In this document: piece by piece, positions 37,293 to 48,353 of the stretch
Position numbering within the stretch: the first letter of the stretch is position 1
Layout of the letters: each line of letters begins with the position of its first letter
Assembly: GCA_963932145.1 (NCBI GenBank)
Contig: OZ010578.1
Location: 18,046,827-18,110,826, forward strand
Direction of reading: 5' to 3'
Source: Acanthosepion lycidas
Taxonomy: Eukaryota; Mollusca; Cephalopoda; Sepiida; Sepiidae
DNA length: 64,000 nucleotides
Translations under genes and position numbers: made by a program
Notes under the pieces: generated by a model
Databases searched by the model: none
The model's input: only the letters and a program-made list of their open reading frames with translations
Told to the model about the DNA's origin: nothing

Positions 37293-37347
37293 TTGCGCGT
37301 ATGTTTGTGTTTGTGTGTGTTTGCGCGTATGTTTGTGTTTGTGTGTG
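37259..37347. repeat. (GT)n microsatellite
   Basis: GT run followed by GT-rich phrases repeating tttgcgcgtatgtttgtgt twice. Confidence 0.9.
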
Positions 37348-37639
37348 AAATGCATGGAGAAGAATGTACAGAAACAGATTTTCCAGTGAAATGTTTTCAC
37401 ATTTATTTTCCTGGGCAACAACACACATATCTGTGTCCACGTGGACACGGATGGAAAACGTTTGGAGTGATATATTTTATTTATATCTAACCAAAATGAA
37501 CATGATTTAGACCTTTGGGGTTGGGGGTGATGGAATTCTTCCTTTTATGATCCTATAACATTTCTAGACAATTACTATAAATGCACATTATACAAGCATG
37601 CATTTCTCTGTGTTGTTTGGTATCCTTATATTTCGATGC

Positions 37640-38190
37640 ATCCCTAGCGCGGGTGTATATCTATGTAACAAAATTGTTACTATGAGGATTTATTATTACG
37701 AGAAATATAAAAACTTCAATTTTTGTTCCCATCTCCTTCAGACTCTATTCGTTTGTTTTATGGTCCGGCCACCTGATGCTCATCGCCAACCTGTCAATAT
37801 TTTCTAAAAACACAAGTTTGTTAACAGCGTTCCGTGTCCAGGTTTGTCAAACATACAGTGCTACCGAGATAACTGGGATGATCAGGAGCTTCAAGTTAAT
37901 TCTTTTTTTTTAAATTCTGTTAAGAGACCTAAGTGGAGATCCTGCTGCATTTAACTCAGCCACAAGTTCACAACTACCATTCGCTATTTGATTTACGATG
38001 GCCTCTCTATACATGAATTTCGTTTCTCTTGAAAACCTCTGCACCTAATTCCTGAATGGACGTATCTATATCAGGATCGAGTGTGGAAGGTAGCGATGGC
38101 CTAATTAGATCAGAAATTGAACAGGGAAACCACTGGTAGACAGTATGATCGTGACAGCGTGAGAGAATAGGCATTAGAGCGCTGTAGTAC
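37640..38190 (-). pseudogene. LINE RT C-terminal (thumb) fragment
   Basis: The minus strand reads QIANGSCELVAELNAAGSPL, NLKLLIIPVISVALYV, a stop, QTWTRNAVNKLVFLENIDRL and MSIRWPDHKTNE. This matches the region after the RT catalytic core in many LINEs: the KxxVYKAVVLPTLLYGCETWT segment, then LRRILxIRWxDxxxNEE. The catalytic core is absent. Stops interrupt the frame and a frameshift lies near 38,000. The part at 38,007-38,190 is open but unrecognised. Clade not assigned. Confidence 0.6.
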
Positions 38191-38295
38191 ATTTGTTGTC
38201 CCCGACAATCAGAAATAAGGATGAAATCCCTAATAAATATTCTACTTGAGGATTTTCTTGTATTTCATGGATTCTGGCAATGTTGCAAATGTTTT

Positions 38296-38860
38296 CCCCT
38301 TTGTGCAAATTAATTGAAACGACCATTTTAGTTTACTTTCTTTCAGCATACCGTCAGTTTTAGAACGACTGGAGCAACAGGCTGCAATAAATTTGTTTTT
38401 TTCTTAGAGTAGCTAACTTGTAGTTGTGTGCAGTAATATGAATCTATTTTCGAGGTGTCTGATAAAATTTGTTTGGCCTTGCAATATATTGCATCATCTG
38501 GGATTGCATCAGATTTTTATCACGCGCAGGCGCTATTTTCTCGACTGTCGTTTACTTATCTTACAGCCATTGTCTGCGATGGACGTTACTACAAGGAAGC
38601 GTACGGAAATTGTCATGCTGTATGAATACATTGGCTACCCTTACCAATGAGCAAATCAATGTACTATAGACTGACCCGCAAACACTCTTGATTTAAATCC
38701 AATCAAGAATCTGTAGTCAATATGCAAGTAACGACATAATGGAAGCGACGTATGAAGTACTAAAATGAGCACTGGGTCATGTTTCATTGAAAGAAATACG
38801 AAAAAAAAGTAAATAATAACGGGATTATTCGTTTTGTTTCATTTAATTTGCACAACGGTG
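38296..38860 (+). mobile_element. internally deleted Tc1-like element, copy 1
   Basis: Ends are inverted repeats: cccctttgtgcaaattaat on the left and attaaatgaaac/ttgcacaacggtg on the right. A TA follows on the right; the left TA is mutated. Inside, the plus strand holds the start of the transposase helix-turn-helix (KRTEIVMLYEYIG) joined within about 30 bp to the C-terminal box LDLNPIKNL. All sequence encoding the first two catalytic aspartates is missing. The third catalytic residue, E in NPIENLW, reads K. About 565 bp. 40,942-41,499 shares the same junction. Confidence 0.8.
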
Positions 38861-39749
38861 TATATGCAAATGTAAATGTCGATATTATCTGGTTAGATTT
38901 CTAATATCCTAGTATAGATCAAACTTGCTGAATGTAAATTACATACTTTAAATTGAAGTGAGGGATTTTTCCTATATCATTATCAATTTTCTTGTCACAT
39001 TTTGTTTCGTTTTAATAACTTAAATTCTATGATATCACAGTTTTAATATATGACGTCATATCTCTATTTAGAATTATTAATATTAGTTATGGTTTCATGT
39101 AAGAATTCATCAGCTTTGACAATGTTTCCTCTAGTTATGTTCAATATATCCGAATCATTCTCTGTATTATTATTATAGGAAAATAATAAATAAATATTGT
39201 CAGTATATATTTATCGTCAATGGTGGACAACGCAAGATGTATAACTTATATGTAAATGTTTTAACCGCCTGATAGACGGCGACAACTTCCCATGAGACTA
39301 TCATATATTTAATGTATAACTTATCCAATTTGTCTCAAAAATGAAATTGACAGATACTTATCTTATTCTCTGATGTAAAAACATATATATTGCGTCATAT
39401 GAGAGGTCTGCAGCTAGTAATATCTTGATATTCGGATCTGCCGAGCCATAATTTAGTTTACTGTGAATCGGTAAGCAAATTCTTGAATGTATAAATATGC
39501 ATAACCTACAGAATTAGCCTTGGTATATTTTAGACTTGTGATTCAGAAGATCAGTTAATTGCTTTAAATTTGTTTTAAACTTTAGGCAAGAAAGTTCTAG
39601 AAATTATATGACTCATGTAAATTCTAGATTACCTTATCGATTCTCTTGTTAGGAAAATGCATATAACGACTACTTGTTCAGTAATAGCGATATTCCAGTT
39701 TCATATATTACATGTTCATAGAAATTCAAGTTCGTACTTTTACGGTAAA
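38861..39749. other. anonymous AT-rich DNA
   Basis: No feature recognised. Confidence 0.45.
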
Positions 39750-40115
39750 CGCAACGATGAGTGCTTTGGCTGGTTCCCAGACTTCCTTAATTTAAGCGCT
39801 TAACTAGGCTGGCATCTCGCTCTCACCCTTTCATTGACAAAACTGTTAAATATACCCGTCTCTTCTACACCAATAGCTTCATGTCTCGTACTTGTCGCTT
39901 GTGGAACTCCCTCTCCATTTCTTGTTTTCCTGCTAGATATAATCTCTAACTTCAAATGTAATGTCACTCGACATCTCGAGATGCTCTGATCTATCCCCTA
40001 ACCTTCTCTTCATCCTTTCCTCCATCACTCATCTTTGCTCTCGCTCCAACTGTTTGTAACCCCTTGCGTGTAAGTGGCTTCCTACCTTGCTTGGGGTGGA
40101 ATTGTTTAAAAAAAA
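39750..40115 (+). mobile_element. LINE 3' end fragment, copy 2
   Basis: The plus strand reads FYTNSFMSRTCRLWNSLS, followed by a CT-rich 3' UTR ending ccttgcttggggtggaattg and an A-run. Homologous throughout to 26,215-26,560. A weaker match to the same 3' tail lies at about 60,775-60,950. Confidence 0.65.
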
Positions 40116-40149
40116 TATGTATTTACACATATTTATATTGTATCAGTTG

Positions 40150-40330
40150 GATACATGATGGAGAAATGGAAAGCGGTCTGGATTGAGGAATCGGAGTGCT
40201 AGGATCGAACTGCAATCGAGTTCATTGCATTCACTTACATGAAAAATTCATCTTTTTATCTCAAATATGGGTATAGATGTCAGAATTGACTGAACTCTAT
40301 AATATTGATTGGTAGTCAGTCTAGAAGAAG
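40150..40330 (+). mobile_element. tRNA-derived SINE
   Basis: A-box-like GATGGAGAAATGGAAAGCGG and B-box-like TAGGATCGAACTGC about 40 bp apart, then the body phrase cattcacttacatgaaaaat and agaattgactgaactct, shared with other SINEs in the window. Confidence 0.6.
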
Positions 40331-40941
40331 GAAAAACTCTTGTAGGTTTTCCCTCATTAAACAAAAACTAGAAGGTAACTTTTAAAAAATCCACGCTTAT
40401 TTCATTACCAATAAATGAATTCCACCTAGACTATTGTGAGCCTGGCAAAGAATAATGTACTCCCTGTTTTAGTAAAATGGTTCAAACATGCTTGGACATC
40501 GCACAGTGCGATAAAAAGACAGTTTTCTTATTTGTTCGTGGTTTGCTGGTTACTTTTCTTTTTTACAGCTACATTGAAGATTTTCGAATAAATATTTTCT
40601 TAGATATTGTCAGAAATGTCTGCTAATAATTACAAACTAGAATTCTTTATTAAAGTGTCTAAGATCCATAGTATAATTATAGGTAATTTATTCCACCCAT
40701 GGTTGTATCACGTATGGCACTTTAGACGGCGACGATATCGAGTAAAAGCTAGCAAATTATTGCAAAATATGTTTTAAGTAAAATTAATATTTTGTTGGTT
40801 TTTCCAGCTTCCCGTATGACACAAAGTTATGCATAAACGGATATACTGATCTTAATTATACGTCCATAAATCTTGTCAAAAATTGGCTGTGTTATACAAA
40901 TCAACAATCATACTGATGAAGTAAAAAAAAGAAAATCCCTA
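40331..40941. other. anonymous AT-rich DNA
   Basis: No feature recognised. Confidence 0.45.
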
Positions 40942-41499
40942 CACCCTTGTGCGAATTAACCGATAAAAACGCTTTAGTTCCTTTCTTTCACCACGCAGTC
41001 GGTTTTAGACCCACTAGAGTAAAAGGGTGTAATCGAATTCTATTTTATCCTCAGATTAGGTTATTTTGCAGTGGTGTGCAGTAATCTATTTTCGAGGTGT
41101 ATGATAAAATTTGTTTGGCCTTGGAAAATATTGCGTCATCCGAGATTGCATCATATCTTTATCACGCCCAAATGCTATTCTGTCGACTGTCGATTAGTTA
41201 TCCTACGGCCATTGTCTGCAATGGACGTTATTTCATGGAAGAGTACGAAACTTGTTACGCTGTACGAACACACTGGCAAGCGTTACAAGTGAGCAAATTA
41301 AAGTATTATCGACTGGCCGAGAAACTCTCCTGATTTAAATCCAATCAAAAATCTGTGATCACTCTGCAAGGAACGACATTGTGGAATGGACATACGAAGT
41401 ACTATCATGTGCACTGTGTCATGTTTCATTGGAAAATTACGAAAAAAAAAAATAATAACGTAATTATTCGTTTTGTTTCAATTAATTTGCACAAGGGTG
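40942..41499 (+). mobile_element. internally deleted Tc1-like element, copy 2
   Basis: Flanked by TA on both sides. Terminal inverted repeats are cacccttgtgcgaattaa and ttaatttgcacaagggtg. The plus strand carries the helix-turn-helix start KLVTLYEHTGKRYK, then at once DWPRNSPDLNPIKNL, a stop where W is expected, SLCKERHCG. The DDE core between them is deleted. The third catalytic E reads K, as in copy 1. 558 bp. No protein could be made, so mobility would depend on a full-length relative. Confidence 0.85.
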
Positions 41500-42852
41500 T
41501 ATTGCAGTGATGCTATTTCTTCATGCATTCTTACTTGCATGTACGCCTTACATTTATTTTAGAAATTGTTTTTCTACATTTAAAGCCTACAGACGAATGA
41601 TTGTTATATGGTAGTTGTTATCTGTCTGTAGTAGTTATAAATTGAATCACTGAACGCCAATCCGAAGTATTCGCCTGAGACACTTTATACACAGCAATGC
41701 TTACGTATATTTTATATATCATTATACGATGTAATAATATGAACTGGAATTCATCGTTAGACAGTTTTAATTCTTGTAAACCTAGAAGACGTTAAGTAAA
41801 ATGAAATGCATAGATTTTAAGCTTTATACGCAGTTTACGGTAATGATTAATTAATACAATTCAGTGAAAGTTTTTTTTTATTTTTTGTTAAATTGGGGAA
41901 AGACTACAGGAATTTCGAGAATTTATTATCATATACCTTAACTGAACTGACACACTTTATTTATATTTTTGAAGGTGATATATTTTATACTACATCAGAA
42001 ATCGGCGTTTTACATTGGCGGTTTGTATTTTGCCAGAAGTCATCAAAATCTGCGGTGGTAAATTCTCATGTAAAAGCATAGCATTGGAGGAAATTAGTTT
42101 CCGTCCATAGAATGTGTACTACAATTAATTGAGCTCCTACCTCAACCTAATATTTTTGGGGGTATTATAGTTGTCTTTGTAATAAACAAGTCACATTTGA
42201 GAACTATTTCCAGCAACATTGGATGTCGTTACTTACAGGAAAAGGAGGGTTTCGAATTTTAAATTGAAATTTGCACGTTTTTATATACATGTTCATGAAT
42301 GTTTTTCCATGATTACAATGACAGTCTGGAATGCTGCTTTTGACCATGATTATATGTTCTCGTTCGATTGTTCTACGTTGTTCGTTGAAACTATTTCTGC
42401 ATTGAAAACTAGAGAGTAGTTGTCGTGTCGAAATAAGTAGCTGCAATTTTCTTGTCAAATTTTGAAAAATTGTTGTCTTATACGTTCATCGTTTTTGCCA
42501 GTTTTTCTAGTTACATTGATTTTTTTTGAATAAACATTCGATATTCTTAGCAATTTCTGACAGTATTTAGAAAGTAGAATTCTTTATTAAAGGGTCTAGG
42601 ATCCGTATTCTACTCACAGGTAATTTATCTAGACATAACCGTTGTAAAATATGTTCACCCATATAATTTTGACTCAAATCATGAACGAACAACGGCTGAT
42701 AATATTATTGACGGCATATAAAACTTAATTCGCAAACTTACCATTTTTAATGATAATGCAGATTATAATTAGTACAGTAAGTTTTCCTGAAAAGCATTAC
42801 AATTTTATGAGTATCAGAAAAGTATTTACATACAGGTTTTGCTCTATAGTTA
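41500..42852. other. anonymous AT-rich DNA
   Basis: Several 60-85 codon frames with no domain content. Nothing recognised. Confidence 0.45.
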
Positions 42853-42953
42853 TTAGGTTGGTGCAAAAATACTGACGTAATAATGTCATTTTTTGACATA
42901 TTTTTAACGTAAAAAAACGACATTAGTACGTCATTATTTTTGCACCAGCCTAA
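42853..42953. mobile_element. palindromic mariner MITE, copy 2
   Basis: 101 bp, flanked by TA on both sides. Termini TTAGGTTGGTGCAAAAAT and its complement ATTTTTGCACCAGCCTAA. Interior phrases gacgtaataatgtc and gacattagtacgtc pair, so the whole element folds back. No coding capacity. Confidence 0.9.
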
Positions 42954-42955
42954 TA

Positions 42956-43890
42956 GTAATTTGTACGGCACCTTTTGCAAAGATATATCTTCCGGTAGTT
43001 TCGGACAGACTGAGAATTTTTCGTAATATTTCTTGGAGAATTTAGAGCAACTTACTTTGCATTGCGCTTCAGCGGATCGACCCAGACTACAATTCAGATT
43101 TGGTCAATCGGAACATTTTTTGTTCCGAAAACAATATTCAGATGCTCATTTCGTATTCATGAAATCGTTGTCTAGCAGGCTTGAAGAGATATTCTTTCAA
43201 ACATTATATATTTGACATTGTCCGTAGAAACTTTCACAAGAAAAAGTCCGCAGGACTAGACGGTCAGAAACAACAACAAAACATTATTCTACCGCCATCA
43301 TATTATATACATTGCATATTACACGGCGTATCATCAGCTGTTTGTATCTGCGCCAAATGTTCTTTTTTTAATTTTAGACATGAACTAAAAAGTTACTATC
43401 ATCGAATCCTTTAATTCATTTTTTCATAACAGAAGATTGTCTTAGGTTTTTAGTAGTATAGTCAAGAGGAATTTTGAGATGCATTTTCTAATAAGAAAAT
43501 TAACATCTTCATATTTACACGCAAATACTGTCTTTGTGCAAAGAACATAATAATTTGGATTATTGCACTGTAAAGCAACCGGATCGATAAATTTCCCCTG
43601 GCCATCATGAGTGTCGGGAATATAGACTTTGGTAGCCTGACCTGTTTGGACTTGGATCCTGCGGTCAACGTAGAGGGAAGTAATGTTCTTCGTTGTGTTA
43701 CTTTACACCTGCTATTTCCTGACCAGATGACCACACACGTACATTTTCGTACATTTAAGTTGCTTTAGTTATACAGCGTTCGCCATTTTTATGCAACCCT
43801 CTAAAGTTTAATGAATGTTTTATATATAAATGAATGTTACTTTTTCCGCATTGTATGATTTTATCAAGCAGAATATTATCCATAATCTAT
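42956..43890. other. anonymous DNA
   Basis: Frames of 60-90 codons on both strands without recognisable domains. Confidence 0.4.
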
Positions 43891-44722
43891 TGGAAGGACA
43901 TACAGTAAATGAAAACGTAGTGGAAGGATACACTGTAAAAAAAACATATTGGAAGGACATACAGCAAAAAAAATTGTAGTGGAAGGATATACAGTGAATA
44001 AAAACGTAGGGAAAGAATATACAGTGAATAAAAACGTATTGGAAGGATCTACAGTAAATAAAAACATAGTGAAAGGATACACTGTAAATAAAAAAGTAGT
44101 CGAAGAACAAACAGCAAAAAAAACGTAGTGGAAGGATATACAGTAAATAAAAAAGTAGTGAAAGGATATATAGTAAATAAAAACGTAGTGGAAGGGCAAA
44201 CAGCAAAGAAAAACTTAGTGAAAGAATATACAGTAAATGAAAACATATTGGAAGGACAACCAGCAACAAAAAAAAACGTAGTGGAAGGACATACAGTAAA
44301 AAAAAAACGTAATGAAAGTATATACAGTAAAAAAACGAAGTGAAAAGATATAAAGTAAATAAAAACGTAGTGGAAGGATATACAGTAAATAAAACGTAGT
44401 GAAAGGATATACACTAAATAAAAACGTAGTGGAAGGATATACAGTAAATAAAAACGTAGTGGAAGGATATACAGTAAATAAAAACGTAGTCGAAGGATAT
44501 ACAGTAAATAAAAACGTATTGGAAAGATACATTGTAAATAAAACCGTATTGGAAGGACAAACAGCAAAAAAACGTAGTGGAAGGCTATACAGTAAATAAA
44601 AACGTATTGGAAGGGCAAACAGCAAAGAAAAAAACGTAGTGGAAGGATATACAGTAAATAAAAACCTAGTGAAAGGATATACAGTAAATAAAAACGTAGT
44701 GGAAGGATATACAACAAACAAA
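43891..44722. repeat. 30 bp minisatellite, ~28 units
   Basis: Unit close to gtggaaggatatacagtaaa plus taaaaacgta. A second variant (ggacaaacagc followed by an A run) is interspersed. Because 30 is a multiple of 3 the array leaves long open frames on both strands: plus reads a 10-residue period containing NKNVVEGYTV, minus a hydrophobic period containing RFYLLYILPL. Single-base changes in the A-runs shift the frame repeatedly, so neither is likely a real protein. Confidence 0.9.
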
Positions 44723-44984
44723 ATAACCTTGAATATATAACAATGTACTGGTTAGTAACGTTTTGTGATGTAAAAATGACGTGACCCATAGTTTTGTTAC
44801 GTAGTCTATGAATAATTATGCAATTTTGGCAGTTTGTTTGTAATGTCATTTGTAATTTTATTCAGTGATATGCAACTGAAATCTTGCAATTACCAAAAAT
44901 AACCAATGGTAAATCACTAGTGCTTTGTTATATTCACAGTAAAATTTGTTCTGTTTAAGTTGGGAATTTGACACCATTTAGGGG

Positions 44985-45050
44985 CGCAAAAAGAAGGAAA
45001 AAGAAGGAAAGGAAAAAGAGAAAGAAAAGAAAGAAAAAAAAAGAGAGGCC
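44985..45050. repeat. purine tract
   Basis: About 65 bp of A and G only on the plus strand apart from isolated bases. Confidence 0.85.
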
Positions 45051-45440
45051 AAACTTAACTTATATGATAACGGATGGCCACCCACGAGAAATACCATTTG
45101 AAAATGTTATTTTGATAATGGAAGACACTGGTGTGGGTTCTGTCGGCCATTGTCTTGGGGCTGGCTGGCAGGGTCCAGGTTAATACATTGTTTTGTTTAG
45201 ATAGATAAAAAATTAACTGTGTCTTTGTGACAGGCTGATTGTCGGGAGTGGTGAAATTCCCCGCGAGGAAAATTTTAAAGATAAAGTCACCTATGAGAAG
45301 AGACATTTGAAAATGTTCTTTTGATAAATGAAGAATGGTGAAAATTCTTATGGCCATTGTCATAAAGCTAATTGACAAACACCAGGTGATACAGAGTTTT
45401 AAATAGATAAAGGTTTACTTGTGTCATGATGCTGTCTGAA
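45051..45440. repeat. two-copy ~209 bp degenerate tandem repeat
   Basis: The phrase catttgaaaatgtt.ttttga occurs at 45,095 and 45,304, with parallel downstream matches (ggccattgtc, then agg.gata or aggttaata, agatagataaa and acttgtgtc-like). May belong to the U3 part of the adjoining LTR. Confidence 0.5.
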
Positions 45441-45829
45441 AACAATTTAATAGGTCATCTGTTGACCACACACAAAGAGAGTCATCTCTAGGTTGGGTCC
45501 TTGTCGATGGGAGGTGTCATTGAGAGAAAACACATCTGGTCTGTGTTGGAAATTGAATATGACACCGAAACTATATTTCGTTGGCGCCGAAGAATGAGTG
45601 TGTCTGGTTGACTAGCCTCTTGGTGCTGGCGAAAATCTGATTGAAGAATTCCATATGCCGTGACGTTAGGATAAGAATTGAGATTGTCACTCTACGGGTC
45701 GTATTATCTTCTTGGCGGCCAGAGAAGAAGAGAGAAACAAAAGAAAGAAAAGGAAAAGAAAAAGATAATTTTTTTTCTTTGAACAAAATATATATTTTTT
45801 TAAGAACAAGGCTAGTCTAGTCACGCCCA

Positions 45830-46695
45830 CACTGTTGATTGACCATTCGTTGAACGCTAACCAGCCAGGCGGAGGTGATCATGTGACGCAAGGAGGCAGC
45901 CCATTGAGAGGTAGTATGAGAAGTCCCTGCGAAGAAGTGGGAAGGTGTCCATATGAAAATAAGAGAAGGTGGGAGTAAGAGAAGACTTCCAAAAATGGAA
46001 ATAATGAATTTTCCCTGACTGAAAACAAAAGAAGGGGTTTATGGATTTAGACTTATCAGGGAACCTCAAACCCCGACGAGCCCACCTCCGGTTTTGAATC
46101 GGCGTCCATATAAGCAAATTCGCAGCGAGCAAAATCAGTTTAGTTGGAGTTTCAGTTGGAGTTTAGTTTTAGTTTGAGTTCGAGAGGGAGTTCCAGTTGA
46201 GAGCTCTGAAGACCCACCACGAAGAGCTGACCAAGATTCGCGCAACTTCCGAACACATATTCTAACCAAGAACAATTTTTTTTTTTTTTTGAAGAACGAC
46301 TTAGAGTGACACCATCAAAATAAGCTTTGTGAATTTCGCCTGAAAACCACGTGTCACAATCCATATAGCGGGTCGGGAGATAGAAGCTGTCCTATGTATC
46401 CGGCAACCAGATATAAAGTATTATCTTTTTTTTTTATACCATTTTCGACTTGTTATTTTATTTTATTTTGCCCGTACTTGTGCGATACCGCCCTCATTCG
46501 AACTCAAGCTTGCAGTACGTCCCCAACGCTGACTGATTTCGTCTGCCTAAGATCAATTCACAACGTGGGTAGGCAGACTGGAGATCAAAGTAGTTACTTC
46601 GGTAACCAGACGTTGGAAGCGAGTTGGGAACGACGTGGCTGATATCGAATCTAACCAGATTCCCATCCGAATCACTTAAAGGTTAGATCATCACA
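45830..46695 (+). mobile_element. probable LTR (solo or truncated LTR retrotransposon)
   Basis: A TATA box (TATAAG at 46,108-46,113) lies in a GC-richer stretch and is followed about 30 bp on by a repetitive start region (gttggagtttcagttggagt). The block ends in CACA at 46,695, where a primer-binding-site-like sequence begins. This is the expected U3-R-U5-PBS order of a 5' LTR. The 5' boundary is uncertain and may lie further left. No gag or pol follows, and no second LTR is in the window. Confidence 0.55.
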
Positions 46696-46800
46696 ATTGG
46701 CGCCGCGACCGGGATAAGACCCGGGATCGGTTTTGGATGCCACAATTGGTGCCGTGACAGCAGGACAAGACCCGGGATCGGCTGACGTCACAATTTGATG
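46692..46800 (+). repeat. duplicated primer-binding-site-like leader
   Basis: Two 49 bp units start at 46,692 and 46,741. Each has cacaattgg(c/t)gccg(c/t)gac, then gacccgggatcgg. A third start, cacaattt, lies at 46,789. TGGCGCC just after an LTR end is characteristic of a tRNA primer-binding site; the primer tRNA was not determined. Confidence 0.6.
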
Positions 46801-47659
46801 GAGAGGTTGGATGTCACAGGAATACTTTTTCAAGCTACGCTGTATCTATGCACATGTAATAATCCCCTACACACATTTTCTAATTAATTCCCACAAAAGT
46901 CTGTTCGTGTATCATGTTTCAGGATTCATTACGGCAGCTTTTAATGATAGAATTAAGAATAGTCATTGTTGATGAAAACTTCAAAAATACGGTCGGTCTA
47001 AAAAAATCTATTTACAAGTAGGAAAATCTCTACAGGTTATGCAGATTTTCGTTTCTGTGAGGTTATTCGCCTCTTTAGTAAGATTGCCTGTACCTGTTTG
47101 CTGTGCGCCAATAAATCGAGTTAGAATGGGAAATAAATTTCTTCTTGTATTGATATCGATTGGATTTTAACTGAAAGAAACTGACAACTGTATACAATCG
47201 ATGTCTCAGTTCAATGATTAAATATATGTGTTATCGAGGATTAACTAGCACTAGGAAATCACAAAGAAATATCCAAAATGAAAGAAATCGCATCCTGTGA
47301 CGATTAATAACAACAACTAAAAAGAGTAAATAATAACTTATAGCAAGCCTTAAACCTTATCGCTAGACACAGATGCGTTGACACCGACTCAAGTTCAAAC
47401 GAAGACTTCTATCCTAATAACAACAGACATAATCAAGTTGTTGATGTTTCATACTACTTGAATAGAATAGCAAGGAATGGGGTTCACAGAAAAGAATTTG
47501 AGAAACCTATATTCCTGAAAACGTATTCTAATAGGAAGATTATATAGTTGAAATGAAAGCAGCAATGGCTTCCCAGTAAAGAAATGCTGTTATTTAGCGA
47601 ATAAAGAAACATCTAGTAATACATCTACATTACTAATGTAATAATAAACCAATTGAGTG
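46801..47659. other. anonymous DNA downstream of the LTR leader
   Basis: No gag-like frame. Nothing recognised. Confidence 0.45.
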
Positions 47660-48045
47660 AAACGGGCGGATATATCCTGTTGAAACACTAATTCACGTAC
47701 GATCACAGAAGTTAAACAAAGTCGAGATTAGTCAGTACCTTAATATGTGACCACTTGGGAATATCAGGTGCTCTAAGCTTAGATGTGCCGGTGGTTAAAC
47801 GGATAATGACTTGTAATCGGAAGTCCGATAGCCGAGTTCCAATTCCAGTCGGTTTCTTTATATTCACGAACTCAAAAATATCCATGGGAAAGTTAAGGAT
47901 TCATCTCTTATCCCCCAAGCTATGGGCTAATAAGTAAATCATTATTATCTCTAAATGATTCTTACAATCTAAAAATATTTTGTGGCTTTAAATAACTTGC
48001 AAAAAAGATGATACGACTTTAAAAAAAACAAGCCAATCAATCAAC
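47660..48045 (+). mobile_element. chimeric 5S rRNA-tRNA SINE, copy 2
   Basis: 47,663-47,779 is 5S rRNA-like: tgttgaaacac, then cgtacgatcacagaagttaa, aagtcga, tagtcagtacc, tgaccacttgggaa and caggtgctctaagc. 47,785-47,850 is tRNA-like with A-box-like CCGGTGGTTAAACGGATAAT and B-box-like GAGTTCCAATTCCAG. The tail (ggattcatctcttatccccc, caagctatgggctaataa) is the body seen in other SINEs here. Confidence 0.75.
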
Positions 48046-48286
48046 AACTGACAGATAAAGGGAAAGCAAAATAAAAATATCTAGCCCATACGAAATATGA
48101 AAAATTATTTGACCTGATCAAAAGCTGACCTTGCTCAGTGCCTATAATGTACAAGAACTTGATCTGGTCATCTAAATGACGACAGGGATATAATAATACT
48201 CATTTTTAATTATTATTAATATTATCTTGTTATAATAATAACCAAAAAATATGTCTAGAGACGCCGGCCTACAATTGGAATTCCGA
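48046..48286. other. non-coding DNA before the retrotransposon chain
   Basis: Ends in ggaattccgagatga directly against (TTA)n, which could itself be a 3' tail of a plus-strand element. Not assigned. Confidence 0.35.
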
Positions 48287-48308
48287 GATGATTATTATTA
48301 TTATTATA

Positions 48309-48352
<44 letters not shown>
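48287..48352. repeat. (ATT)n tail of element B
   Basis: About 65 bp of ATT with one ATA interruption, at the 3' end of the minus-strand element B. Confidence 0.95.

Positions 48353-48353
<1 letters not shown>

Noticed and set aside
44049..44849. 266-codon minus-strand open frame
   Set aside because: Entirely inside the 30 bp minisatellite. The frame survives only because the unit length is a multiple of three.
48046..48286. Additional plus-strand element ending in (TTA)n
   Set aside because: Suggestive 3' tail only. No second copy in the window and no start could be set.
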